NCBI GenBank assembly: GCA_026014665.1
Contig: JAOZHX010000012.1
Location: forward strand, 52,956 to 116,955
Direction of reading: 5' to 3'
DNA: 64,000 bases
DNA from: Candidatus Bathyarchaeota archaeon
Lineage (GTDB): Archaea > Thermoproteota > Bathyarchaeia > Bathyarchaeales > Bathycorpusculaceae
Shown: piece after piece, positions 1-8,153 of the stretch
How positions within the stretch are numbered: position 1 is the first letter of the stretch
How the letters are laid out: every line of letters begins with the position of its first letter
Made by a program: the position numbers and the translations under genes
Notes under the pieces: model-generated
Databases searched by the model: none
Seen by the model: only the letters and a program-made list of their open reading frames with translations
What the model was told of the DNA's origin: nothing

Positions 1-92
1 AGTTGGGCGTCCACTGCTATGTCGGAAAATTCGGTGGTTAAAACATCAAAGATGCGTTGGAATACTTCTTCGAGGCTTGGCTTTTTACTCAT
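1..92 (-). CDS. Partial hypothetical protein, N-terminus only (cut by window edge)
   Basis: Only the first 30 codons are visible, starting at the ATG whose complement is at 90-92 (MSKKPSLEEVF...). The start lies inside the stop region of the gene upstream on the same strand (8-base overlap), so the two are translationally coupled and probably form a pair. The visible part is acidic and likely helical. The tight overlap and small size of the partner resemble an archaeal two-gene toxin-antitoxin module, but that is inference; nothing in 30 residues identifies a family. Confidence 0.6.
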   Translation of the reverse strand, partial: MSKKPSLEEVFQRIFDVLTTEFSDIAVDAQ

Positions 93-381
93 GCCTTAGC
101 GCCGTTAGCTCTTTTCTGATGCTTTTGATGCGCTCTTCTAGGTTTTCGAGAAGTATCACGTCTTCCCAAGCGGGGTGCTCCTCGACGTTGCCGTTTTGGA
201 TCTTTTTTTCCAGTTCTGCGGCGGTTTTAACGTTGTATTTTGTTTTTATTTCGTTGATTTCTGCGGAGCAGGTTCTGAGTTGGGTTTGGAGCAGTCCTTC
301 TAAGCCTTTTCTGACGAGTTCCTTTTGTGGCACACCTAGTATTTTTGAGACTCGTTCGAGGATTGCTGTGTTGTCGGACAT
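85..381 (-). CDS. Small charged helical protein, unknown function
   Basis: 98 residues, highly charged and predicted mostly helical (MSDNTAILERVSKILGVPQ...). Residues 1-30 read like a small helix-turn-helix or ribbon-type segment ('SKILGVPQKELVRKGLEGLL') and the rest like a coiled coil rich in Glu/Lys. It overlaps the following gene by 8 bases, so co-translation with that gene is likely. I do not recognise the family. A DNA-binding antitoxin-like role is possible given the size and pairing, but this is speculation. Confidence 0.6.
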   Translation of the reverse strand: MSDNTAILERVSKILGVPQKELVRKGLEGLLQTQLRTCSAEINEIKTKYNVKTAAELEKKIQNGNVEEHPAWEDVILLENLEERIKSIRKELTALRHE

Positions 382-551
382 ATTGACTCCCTTACTCTAT
401 CGTTGTTGGTTGCCCTTAAAGCCTTTGTTAATAGCTCGGTTCCAAAGGATGAGAAAATGGCGTATCGCCTTATGGGCTAAATGTGGTTGTTTGGGTTTGT
501 TTGCATAAACTATTTTAGTTCTTTGAGGTGATTTATTTTTGAGGCTTAGAG

Positions 552-800
552 TTGACTGAGAGTATTACTTTTTCAGTTGTTGTGTGGAAGGAAGGGAAAC
601 TGCAGATTGCTTGGTCTCCTGAGCTCGATATTGCTAGTCAGGGGAAGACTGTGGAAGATGCAATAAGCAACCTGAAGGAAGCAATCGAGCTTTATCTTGA
701 GGATGAGGATGCCAAAATCCCAGCCGACCGATTATCAGCTTTTCTTACTACATTGAGTGTTGAAACGCATGCCAAAGCAGAAGCCTGTGTCGGGCCTTAA
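552..800 (+). CDS. hicB: HicB-family antitoxin
   Basis: 82 residues from a TTG start. The partial RNase H-like HicB fold is visible: strand pairs 'FSVVVWKEGKLQIAWSPELDIASQGKTVEDA' are the typical 'xxxxEgg.y.a.cPELdi.sqG.t.eEA..nl.eAi.ly' pattern of HicB, followed by the 'LKEAIELYLED' helix. HicB proteins neutralise the HicA mRNA interferase and often autoregulate. The gene overlaps the hicA reading frame at 769, the usual tandem arrangement (order hicB-hicA). The toxin partner appears broken, which would leave this antitoxin orphaned unless the breaks are sequence errors. Confidence 0.85.
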   Translation: MTESITFSVVVWKEGKLQIAWSPELDIASQGKTVEDAISNLKEAIELYLEDEDAKIPADRLSAFLTTLSVETHAKAEACVGP

Positions 801-1000
801 GATTATCAAGGCTTTAGGTAAGGCTGGTTTAAGGTTGTTGGTAGAAAGGGAAGCCATGTTAGGCTGAAGAAGAAGACGGCTCAGAGCGTTAACATCATTA
901 TTGTTCCTGTTCATCCTGAGATTAAGAGGGGAACCTTAAATCTATACTGCGGCAAGCGGGGTTAACCGCAGAAGACCTTGAAAGACTCCTAAAAGAGTAA
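769..1000 (+). pseudogene. hicA: HicA-family mRNA interferase toxin, two frameshifts
   Basis: The ATG at 769 opens 'MPKQKPVSGLKIIKALGKAG', the canonical HicA start. The frame then breaks near 830; one base must be added after GGTTT to continue as 'KVVGRKGSHVRLKKK', which holds the catalytic His of the 'GSHxxl' motif. It breaks again in an AAA run near 940, where one added A restores 'LKSILRQAGLTAEDLERLLKE' and the stop at 998-1000. The reconstructed protein has about 78 residues, the normal HicA length with a double-stranded-RNA-binding-like fold. Both lesions sit in short homopolymers, so they may be assembly errors rather than true decay. It overlaps hicB by 32 bases. Confidence 0.8.
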
Positions 1001-1216
1001 CTTGCAACCGTACGTGGAGATAAAAACAAACTCAACATGCTCCCACACCAACACCGCAAATGCTTCAACACGCAGCCATGCAGAACATGTGAGAAAAAGC
1101 CATACACCACACCGAAACAGGCAAAGAAAAACAATACAGCCACAAAAAGCAGACGCGCCCATTTGCCGTCTTGTGGCAACCACAAACCCGCTACATCCAC
1201 ATAAAGAGAGAAAGCG
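1001..1216 (+). repeat. Dispersed repeat family, copy A (divergent)
   Basis: Copy A of a three-member family (others at 18673-18932 plus strand and 44600-44874 minus strand). It begins CTTGCAACCG directly after the hicA stop and ends near CACATAAAG at about 1206-1216. Shared blocks include ACATGCTCCCACA, CATGTG, TTGCCGTCTTGTGGCAACCAC and CCACATAAA. Over its last 86 bases it aligns without gaps to copy C. Relative to copies B and C it has lost about one base near 1091-1100, breaking the otherwise conserved reading frame. No plus-strand gene follows directly; acdB converges on it. Confidence 0.75.
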
Positions 1217-1918
1217 CTATTCTAGTATGATTCTTGCGTCGACTACTTTTGCGCCCTTCTCATAAACCATTATGGGGTTGAGGTCAAGTTCTTTAATTTC
1301 GGGATAATCCATCACCAACCGCGACACATTGCAAAGGATGCCCACGAGCGCGTCGATGTCAGCGGGCGGCGTGTTGCGGTAACCCCGAAGAAGCGGATAA
1401 GCCTTAACCTGCGTAATCATCTCTTTGGCATCCTCAACCGTAAGCGGAGCCACACGAAAACTGACGTCTTTAAGCAACTCCACAAAAATCCCGCCCAACC
1501 CAAACATCACAGTCTGCCCAAACTGCGGATCCTTCACCGCACCAACAATAACCTCAGTGGATTGCGGCGCCATCTCCTGCACCAAAACACCCACAATCTT
1601 CGCGTCTGCCCTAAACTTTTTAGCGTTCTCAACAACCTTAACATACCCACTGGCAACCTCAGCAGGCGTCTTAAGGTTAACCAAAACCCCACCCACATCC
1701 GACTTATGAACAATATCAGGAGAAACAACCTTTAAAACAACAGGATAACCAATTCGACCAGCCAAATCCACAGCCTCAGCCACCCCACCAGCAACACCAA
1801 ACCTAGTAACCGACACCCCATAATCCACACACACAGCCTTAGCCTCACTCTCCAACAACACCACCCTACCCTCACCCCGAACCCCCCTAAAAACATCAGC
1901 AACACTACCCAAACACAC
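1217..1918 (-). CDS. acdB: Acetate-CoA ligase (ADP-forming), beta subunit
   Basis: 233 residues forming one ATP-grasp domain of ADP-forming acyl-CoA synthetase, which makes ATP from acetyl-CoA (or other acyl-CoA), ADP and phosphate in archaeal fermentation. Landmarks are 'LLESEAKAVCVDYGVSV' at the N-terminus, 'GYPVVLKVVSPDIVHKSDVGGV' (the nucleotide-binding and phospho-His-accepting region), 'GLGGIFVELLKDVSFRVAPL' and C-terminal 'ELDLNPIMVYEKG'. The length fits the separate beta subunit; the alpha subunit is not adjacent. The GTG at 1918 follows an in-frame TGA directly, so it is the first possible start. A TATA-like CTTTATAG lies upstream (complement of about 1965-1972). The first 60 codons are nearly devoid of C on the coding strand. 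Confidence 0.92.
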   Translation of the reverse strand: MCLGSVADVFRGVRGEGRVVLLESEAKAVCVDYGVSVTRFGVAGGVAEAVDLAGRIGYPVVLKVVSPDIVHKSDVGGVLVNLKTPAEVASGYVKVVENAKKFRADAKIVGVLVQEMAPQSTEVIVGAVKDPQFGQTVMFGLGGIFVELLKDVSFRVAPLTVEDAKEMITQVKAYPLLRGYRNTPPADIDALVGILCNVSRLVMDYPEIKELDLNPIMVYEKGAKVVDARIILE

Positions 1919-2047
1919 TCACCACACACCACAACATAAACAACCAAACCCATAACCTCCAGAACTATAAAGCTTCCGCAACCAACCAAAACACAACACC
2001 CACACAAACAACCAAACCACCAAAATGTTGACACGTCGAACATATTA

Positions 2048-2057
2048 ACAATATTGT
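2048..2057. promoter_or_regulatory. Perfect 10-bp palindrome upstream of pilus operon
   Basis: ACAATATTGT is a perfect inverted repeat about 14 bases upstream of the TATA-like element at 2071. Its position is suitable for an operator that would block or help TBP/TFB loading. Function is inference; AT-rich palindromes of this size arise by chance. Confidence 0.3.
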
Positions 2058-2070
2058 GTAGTGCGACGCA

Positions 2071-2080
2071 ATATTTAATA
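2071..2080 (+). promoter_or_regulatory. TATA-box-like element of the pilus operon
   Basis: ATATTTAATA lies about 38 bases before the ATG at 2115, so transcription would begin roughly 10-15 bases upstream of the start codon. No other obvious promoter precedes the seven closely packed genes that follow. Confidence 0.5.
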
Positions 2081-2114
2081 GCTAAGCATCACAAAGGCAA
2101 TTACGCGGACCCAA

Positions 2115-3860
2115 ATGAGCAAACTCAACATAAAGAAAAGGCTCCAAGAGACATTCAACAGGGTGTCTGCCAAACTGCACCATACGGGAACAAACATCAA
2201 GGGATACATAGCAAGCCTAAGTCTAAGAAGAAAAAAGCTTGAAAAAACCATTTCTAGTGGCAGAAGAATACGGTTTCCAAAACTGACCTTAAGTTTGAAA
2301 AAGAAGTTGCCTGAGCCGGAGGTGCCCGTTCAGACCAAAACGTTGCCTAAAGGAGTCAAGATTGTAGAAAAATATCCTTTGTATGAGCCTTTTTCGCAGG
2401 TTGTGATTGTTCAGGATCCAAAAACAGGCGAGCACAAATACATTCTCGACGAATTACAGCTTGACCCGATGGAACGCAGCATATACAACCGGGTTCTAGA
2501 AATTTTGCTCGCTGAAATAGAATCGCCAAAAGAAGAAATCAAAGATCCGAGGAAATTTTTTGCACAAGAAGCAAAGAAAATCGTTGATAAATATCGTATT
2601 AGTTTGGGGTGGCTTCCAGATGTTTCTTGGTACAAAATCCTCTATCACGCTGAACGGGATTTGGTGGGTTTTGGCAAGATTGATCCGTTGATGCGTGATC
2701 CCAACATAGAGGACATCTCCTGCGATGGAGTCAACAAACCAGTCTATATTTGGCACCGCAACTTCGAAAGCATAGAAACCAATCTGCAATTTGAAAGCGA
2801 TGAAGACCTCGATAACCTCGTGGTTAAACTGGTTCATATGGCGGGGAAACACGTCAGCAGTGCTTTCCCCATAGTTGACGCTTCTCTTCCAGGCAAACAC
2901 CGTCTCGCGGTAGCTTATCGCAGAGAAATTACTCCGTTTGGCACCGCGTTTACGATCCGTAAGTTTCGAGAGGATCCATATTCCATCGTTGATCTAATTA
3001 ACATCGGTACTTTTACCGAGGAAATGGCGGCTTACCTATGGATATGCCTTGAAAACCGTGCCTCAGTCATGGTGTTAGGTGGTACTGCAGCGGGAAAAAC
3101 TACTGCTCTAAACGCACTTGGCTGCCTCGTTAAGCCCGGTAGTAAAATCATGACCATTGAAGAGACCGCTGAACTTAACCTGTCGCATGAAAACTGGGTT
3201 TCCCTTATTGCTCGGCAAAGCTATGGTTTGGGCGGCAGCAGTGTCGGTGAAGTAGCGCTCTTTGATTTGGTGAAGACCTGTATGAGACATCGACCTGACT
3301 TGATGATTGTGGGAGAAGTCAGAGGTCAGGAAGCATACGTTCTGTTCCAAGCGTTGGCAACTGGGCACGGTGGCATGTGTACCATGCATGCAGAGAATGT
3401 GCAATCCGCCGTTAGGCGTCTCACCCAGAAACCCATGGATATTTCTCCTGCCTACATTCCGCTGATGAATATTGTTATGTCTGTGCAACGGGTGCATTTA
3501 GTGAAGAATGGTGAGAAGAAAGCTTATCGCCGCGTGCTTTCAGTAAACGAGATCGTTGATGCAGATAAATACCTTAACCCATTCAAATGGGATCCAGTGA
3601 AGGATGAGCAAGTTGTTGATTTAGATTCTAGCTTCTTGTTAGCCAATATTGCAGAGCGACTTGGTAAAACAAAATCTCAGCTCATAGAAGAATTGCATAG
3701 GCGAAGCGAGGTCTTGCGTTGGATGCGAGAGCAAAAAATCCGAAGCTACAAAGATGTAGCCACTATAATTGCAGAATACTACGCTCGACCTAAAGAATTT
3801 TATCAGAAGGTTCTCGCAAGTGAGGAGGTAAAACCAGTTGCCGCTTCTCGACAAATTTGA
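2115..3860 (+). CDS. Type II/IV secretion ATPase for pilus assembly (GspE/TadA/VirB11-like)
   Basis: 581 residues. A basic N-terminal region (1-60) precedes the secretion-ATPase core. Walker A is GGTAAGKT at about 322-329, the acidic 'MTIEETAEL' (Asp/Glu box) follows, then Walker B-like 'LMIVGEVRGQEA' and the His box 'TGHGGMCTMHAE'. This class of hexameric ATPase powers assembly of archaeal type IV pili and archaella from the cytoplasm. It is the first gene of the operon and overlaps the membrane platform gene by 23 bases. The ATG at 2115 sits just behind the TATA element; an upstream alternative start is not needed. The family call is secure, but which pilus type (adhesive, Tad-like) is not decided by sequence. 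Confidence 0.93.
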   Translation: MSKLNIKKRLQETFNRVSAKLHHTGTNIKGYIASLSLRRKKLEKTISSGRRIRFPKLTLSLKKKLPEPEVPVQTKTLPKGVKIVEKYPLYEPFSQVVIVQDPKTGEHKYILDELQLDPMERSIYNRVLEILLAEIESPKEEIKDPRKFFAQEAKKIVDKYRISLGWLPDVSWYKILYHAERDLVGFGKIDPLMRDPNIEDISCDGVNKPVYIWHRNFESIETNLQFESDEDLDNLVVKLVHMAGKHVSSAFPIVDASLPGKHRLAVAYRREITPFGTAFTIRKFREDPYSIVDLINIGTFTEEMAAYLWICLENRASVMVLGGTAAGKTTALNALGCLVKPGSKIMTIEETAELNLSHENWVSLIARQSYGLGGSSVGEVALFDLVKTCMRHRPDLMIVGEVRGQEAYVLFQALATGHGGMCTMHAENVQSAVRRLTQKPMDISPAYIPLMNIVMSVQRVHLVKNGEKKAYRRVLSVNEIVDADKYLNPFKWDPVKDEQVVDLDSSFLLANIAERLGKTKSQLIEELHRRSEVLRWMREQKIRSYKDVATIIAEYYARPKEFYQKVLASEEVKPVAASRQI

Positions 3861-5562
3861 GGCTTGGTCCTTTCGCCTCTTCGGGCGATGGGCGCCATAC
3901 TTCCTCAAAAAAGTCTTTACCTCAACTAAGAGTGCCCTCGAAAAGGGTCGCATAAAGATTTATCCTGAAACTTATGTTTCTCTAATGTTCTTTGTTGCCC
4001 TGCTCACTACGCCTATCTCCATTATAGCAGGTTTTATAGCTATAACTTTTGGGATTCTGCTGCTGCTGCTCTTGGTTCCATTGCCGCTTTTTGTGATGGT
4101 TGGGTTTTTGGTTGTTCCGATGAACAATGCTAGTGATAGGGCCACAGGTTTAGAGAGGGAGATACCTTTTGCAGCTGCATACATTAGTGTCATGGCTTCT
4201 GGCGGCATAGCACCGTATATGAGTTTTAAACGCTTAACTGAAGTTGACCTCATGCCTTCGATGCGTAAAGAAGCAAGGGACATAATGAAGGATGTGGAAG
4301 TGTTCGGGGTTGACCCGCTATCGGCGCTTGAAATTGCAGCGAAAAAAAACCCGCTTGATATTTTTAAGGACTTTTTAAGCGGCTATGCTTCGACAGTTAT
4401 TATCGGCGGTGATATTGGCCACTATCTTGAGCGCAAAGCAGAAGACATCTTTAAAACCCGTGCGCTCCGCGTCAAAGCTGCTGCAGAAAGACTTGGCATG
4501 CTCTTGGAAACCTTCATCATAGTCATGGTTATGATGTCTTTGTGCTTCTACATCTTATTTGCCGTAAATAATATTCAAACTGGCACATCCGGAGCAAGTT
4601 CAGACATCTCCGCTTACTCAGGTATTCTCTTATACACCTACATTTTTACGCCTATGCTATCGATGCTTTTCATCTATTTAGCGCACAGCATGCAACCCAA
4701 AACACCACTGGTAGACATGCGTCCCTACAAAGTCTTCGGTGTTTCAAGTGTTGTCGCCATCGTTGTATTCTTATTGCTGACTAATTTTATGGGCGCAACT
4801 CAGCTACCGCTATTCACTACATTGCAAGCGTGGGGTGTTGATTTGTCTGTAGCAATAGCTGTAGCACTTTTTATCTCGGTTGCGCCTGCAGGAATCGTAC
4901 ATATACGTTTGACAAAGACACGTAATAGCATGGAACAGGGTGTTACAAGTTTTTTACGTGACCTGACGGAAGTGAGAAAAACAGGGCTGTCGCCTGAAAA
5001 ATGCATCGAAAGCCTCTCCAAACGAGATTACGGGGCGTTTACAAAGGAGTTGCGCAAGATTAGCTCGCAAATTTCCTGGGGTATCCCTGTCAAGAAAGTC
5101 ATGATAGATTTCTTGCATCGCACCAAAAGCTGGATGGTCCAAATCGTCATGTTCCTACTTGTTGAAACTATTGATGTCGGCGGAGGTACCATCGCTATGG
5201 TTGAGTCTTTAGCTCGCTTCAATAACTTGACGCAGGAAGTAGAGAAAGAAAAGAAAATGTCTGTTCGTCCTTACGTCATGATGCCATACTTGGCTTCCAT
5301 TTTGCTGGTTGCCACGACCATTATGATGATGGGTTTAACCACAGGGTTGGGTGTACCTGGAGCAGAAAACTCGGCGTCAGATAATGGATTGATGCAAACG
5401 GTGTTTATGACTGCCGTTATCTTCAACAGTTACCTCATAGGCATCGTTGCTGGAAAGATAAGCGAAGAATCCATCGGCGCAGGTTTCAAGCACTCTGCTA
5501 TTCTAGTGTTGATTTCTATAATTGCAGCTAAACTGATTCCGCAATTCGTAAAATTGACTTAG
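3838..5562 (+). CDS. Type II secretion F-family membrane platform protein (tandem GspF domains)
   Basis: 574 residues with at least eight hydrophobic segments: about 40-85, 220-245, 265-285, 300-325, 340-360, 485-505, 525-545 and 555-572. Two cytoplasmic GspF-type helical domains lie between them, at about 95-210 ('EREIPFAAAYISVMASGGIAP') and about 370-470 ('FLRDLTEVRKTGLSPEKCIESL'). This is the FlaJ/TadC-like platform on which the ATPase acts. The TTG start at 3838 is supported by a strong ribosome-binding site GAGGAGGT at 3822-3829 and lies within the end of the ATPase gene. The next gene follows with no gap. Confidence 0.9.
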   Translation: MPLLDKFEAWSFRLFGRWAPYFLKKVFTSTKSALEKGRIKIYPETYVSLMFFVALLTTPISIIAGFIAITFGILLLLLLVPLPLFVMVGFLVVPMNNASDRATGLEREIPFAAAYISVMASGGIAPYMSFKRLTEVDLMPSMRKEARDIMKDVEVFGVDPLSALEIAAKKNPLDIFKDFLSGYASTVIIGGDIGHYLERKAEDIFKTRALRVKAAAERLGMLLETFIIVMVMMSLCFYILFAVNNIQTGTSGASSDISAYSGILLYTYIFTPMLSMLFIYLAHSMQPKTPLVDMRPYKVFGVSSVVAIVVFLLLTNFMGATQLPLFTTLQAWGVDLSVAIAVALFISVAPAGIVHIRLTKTRNSMEQGVTSFLRDLTEVRKTGLSPEKCIESLSKRDYGAFTKELRKISSQISWGIPVKKVMIDFLHRTKSWMVQIVMFLLVETIDVGGGTIAMVESLARFNNLTQEVEKEKKMSVRPYVMMPYLASILLVATTIMMMGLTTGLGVPGAENSASDNGLMQTVFMTAVIFNSYLIGIVAGKISEESIGAGFKHSAILVLISIIAAKLIPQFVKLT

Positions 5563-6438
5563 GTGGCAAAAAAGATGAGATTCATTAACGCCAATTTCCG
5601 AAAGAACGAGAAAGCCGTCAGCCCTGCTTTTTCCACCGTCATATTGACTGCAGCAGTTATCTGCATGATTTTGGTGGCTATGACTTATGCAAATAACATT
5701 TTAAACTTGCGGATGGCTGAGAATGAGTTTAGCACTAACAAGCAGTTCATGTTTACCACTGGGCAGCAAATTGATGATATTGCATGGACAATAGGCCGAA
5801 CCCAAACAGTTAGCTACTCATGCAAGTTTGGAAACGTAAAGTTTCAAGAGATGGCTCTCAATTATACGTTTAGGGTTCACACATCCTCAGGATGGGAAAA
5901 CCTCAGCTTAAGTGGCACAACAGGGATAATCCTTTACAATATGCCCTCATCCTCCTACTCTTTTGGGAACAATTTCTTTATGCGTTTGCCAAACAATACT
6001 ACAGATAACTCATTTTTGCAGAGTGGTTCTTCAGCGCCTGTCGCTCAAATTTTCTGTAATGAAAAAGTGCCGATGAATGATGGATGCTATTCGAGAGTTA
6101 TTCTTGCTCCTACAATGCGAATTCTTACTTCAACGCAGGATCAGACTAGTTACTGCAAATTTTATGTGCCAGCGCTTGAAAACGGCACTAGTCTCTATCG
6201 GTCTCAATCAATAACTCTTAGAGGCAATGGTATTTCAAGAGTAACAAGATCTGGGGTTGATCAGGTTGTTCTTACGGTTAGCTATCCAAAGGCGTCTTCC
6301 CTAGGGTTTGATTCCTCCTTTTTTAATTTTAAAAGCAGCACAATAACTCTCAACAGCACATCAACCCCAAGAATAACCGCTAACTCAGTTATCGAATTCT
6401 ACATTGGTAAAATTGTAGTTACAATTGGGCAGGTGTAA
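5563..6438 (+). CDS. Archaeal pilin-like protein
   Basis: 291 residues from a GTG start that directly follows the preceding stop. A basic leader of about 18 residues precedes 'KAVSPAFSTVILTAAVICMILVAM', the charged-then-hydrophobic pattern of archaeal type IV pilins of the 'KAVSPVI' kind, which prepilin peptidase would cleave near the K/A-V-S junction. The rest is a Ser/Thr/Asn-rich beta domain with several N-glycosylation sequons (NYT, NLS, NNT, NTT, NGT, NST). It is a candidate major or minor pilin of this operon. The subunit rank cannot be told from sequence. Confidence 0.75.
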   Translation: MAKKMRFINANFRKNEKAVSPAFSTVILTAAVICMILVAMTYANNILNLRMAENEFSTNKQFMFTTGQQIDDIAWTIGRTQTVSYSCKFGNVKFQEMALNYTFRVHTSSGWENLSLSGTTGIILYNMPSSSYSFGNNFFMRLPNNTTDNSFLQSGSSAPVAQIFCNEKVPMNDGCYSRVILAPTMRILTSTQDQTSYCKFYVPALENGTSLYRSQSITLRGNGISRVTRSGVDQVVLTVSYPKASSLGFDSSFFNFKSSTITLNSTSTPRITANSVIEFYIGKIVVTIGQV

Positions 6439-6456
6439 CGCAGTGGAGGGCAATAT

Positions 6457-6933
6457 TTGGCGCAAGTAACCATCGAATACATGATAATGATCCCTGTCCT
6501 CATTATGCAGATTTTCCTTTTTCCGTTAACTGCATCAATAATTATGGACGCTTGGACAGATTCGCGCATGACGCTTGAACTGCAAGACACCGCTGGGTAC
6601 CTCAGCAGTTCCATTCAGCAACTTTACCACACAATCAACCACGCATCAATAGCCAGCGGTTCAGTCAGAATCATCCTAGATATTCCTCCGCTTATAGATG
6701 GCTACGCTTACACGGTAACGCTACGCCATGTCCAGCATTCTGACTCGGCAGCAAAAATCATGAACATCACCCTGAAATACATCATGACAGACGCCGAATT
6801 CTCCACATTGGTTACACTGGGTGAGAATGTTGATTGGCAGGAAAATATGGCTTTTAACAGTACATCTAATTCGTTGGTTATGGTTGCAACTAAGACCGCT
6901 AATAACATTTGGTTATCTTTAGGAGGCAGCTAA
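6457..6933 (+). CDS. Small pilin-like protein with class III signal
   Basis: 158 residues from a TTG start. 'MAQVTIEYMIMIPVLIMQIF' is very like the archaeal class III pilin start 'GQVSIEYLLLI', where cleavage occurs before the hydrophobic helix and the conserved Glu at +5 aids assembly. The hydrophobic helix spans about 5-25. The remainder is a small beta-rich domain with sequons NIT and NST. An AGTGGAGG ribosome-binding site lies at 6441-6448. The gene overlaps no neighbour and is followed within 3 bases by the next pilus gene. Confidence 0.75.
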   Translation: MAQVTIEYMIMIPVLIMQIFLFPLTASIIMDAWTDSRMTLELQDTAGYLSSSIQQLYHTINHASIASGSVRIILDIPPLIDGYAYTVTLRHVQHSDSAAKIMNITLKYIMTDAEFSTLVTLGENVDWQENMAFNSTSNSLVMVATKTANNIWLSLGGS

Positions 6934-6935
6934 GG

Positions 6936-8153
6936 ATGGCTAATGCTACTTTGGATCACATGGTTTCTCTGACAGTCTTCATAGCTGCACTTCTAATATT
7001 CATCGGGCTTTTTAGCTCAAGCATTCAAACTGGGCTGGCTTATCAACGGCATACTGCCCTATCAACTAAAACCAGCGACCTCCTTGATACTTTATTGTTA
7101 AATCCTGGTTTGCCTGAAAATTGGGGGCAAACTGATGGCAAGCCGGTTAGTTTTGGGTTACAGGACCCAGAGTTTACTCAGTACAAAGTCAGTTCATATT
7201 CTCCGATGCGTTTAACATCGACTACTGAATCTTCAGTTTATTTTTCTGCAACCAATGCTTATTATAGTAATTTAACCGCAGGGTTCGGTGGTTACCTGCT
7301 TACTTCAAACGCTAATAACATCAATTATTCAACCGCCTCTAAATTGCTAGGGATAAACGGCACGTATGGCTTTCAGCTTACCCTTTCCCCGACCATAACG
7401 ATATCTATTCAAAAAACATCCACAGGAACACCGCTGAAACTATTAGTTAATGCCGCTGGAACTGGTTACCCGTTTGCCAATGCAGCCCTATCTTGCAGTT
7501 TAATTTTGGTTAATCGGGATGCAAGCGACTATCCTTCTTATTCCATTTTCAATCGAAAAGAAACTGCTGACGAGGCTGGTTTTAAAGAGCTAACTTTCAA
7601 TGGTATCAACGGAGAAACAGAGGCTTACGCCTTAATCGTTTACACTTATCTTAATGGGCTTAAAGGTGTAGGCTACTATGTTCATACGCCGCAAACATAC
7701 AAAAGCATAGTTCCCATAGTCGACGGGTTCGCTGATCGTCGCATATTGCTGGCACACAGCGATGCAGTTGGTGAAAATTTTCATCTCCCGACTTCTCAGA
7801 TCAGTTATAATGCGTCCTTTGTTATTCTAACCGAAGAATATACTCTTCGGGTGGTTAATTTAGAGCAGCCTCAAGCAACTGGTACTTTAAACAGCGGGCA
7901 ATCATACACTTCTATAATTGTTCCAAGCAATGAGGGAATTTTGATTGTGCCTTATAAGGACACTGCTGGAGAATACGGCTTAGTTCTGATGCCTTGGGGT
8001 TTGGGCTCCTTGGGTTTTACATTAATATTTGGCGGAAACCCAGCGGGGCAAGAGTGGGTTACTACAGATATTCGGCAAGTCACCATCGGCAACATTGCTT
8101 ACCAAGCCAAACTGAACTTATGGAGACTGCAACCCAATGGAGGGATTGGCTAG
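6936..8153 (+). CDS. Membrane-anchored pilus/surface protein, pseudopilin-like
   Basis: 405 residues from the ATG at 6936, preferred over an in-frame upstream codon at 6909 because AGGAGGCA at 6921-6928 is correctly spaced for it. The N-terminus 'MANATLDHMVSLTVFIAALLIFIGLF' is a short leader and one membrane helix, as in pseudopilins. The exported part (about 30-405) is beta-rich and carries many sequons (NLT, NYS, NGT, NAS). It ends two bases before the next start, so it is part of the operon. No enzymatic motif was seen. Confidence 0.7.
   Translation: MANATLDHMVSLTVFIAALLIFIGLFSSSIQTGLAYQRHTALSTKTSDLLDTLLLNPGLPENWGQTDGKPVSFGLQDPEFTQYKVSSYSPMRLTSTTESSVYFSATNAYYSNLTAGFGGYLLTSNANNINYSTASKLLGINGTYGFQLTLSPTITISIQKTSTGTPLKLLVNAAGTGYPFANAALSCSLILVNRDASDYPSYSIFNRKETADEAGFKELTFNGINGETEAYALIVYTYLNGLKGVGYYVHTPQTYKSIVPIVDGFADRRILLAHSDAVGENFHLPTSQISYNASFVILTEEYTLRVVNLEQPQATGTLNSGQSYTSIIVPSNEGILIVPYKDTAGEYGLVLMPWGLGSLGFTLIFGGNPAGQEWVTTDIRQVTIGNIAYQAKLNLWRLQPNGGIG

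Noticed and set aside
77..508. 143-codon plus-strand frame opposite the small charged protein
   Set aside because: It is Ser/Leu-rich with low-complexity composition, and the opposite frame has a coherent protein and a coupled neighbour.
922..1200. Minus-strand open frames across repeat copy A and hicA remains
   Set aside because: They mirror the repeat and the pseudogene; no start context, and composition is Cys/Trp/Phe-biased as expected from the AC-rich opposite strand.
2054..2242. 62-codon frame at the start of the pilus ATPase gene
   Set aside because: It overlaps the TATA-like element and the real start, and ends in Lys-rich out-of-frame sequence.
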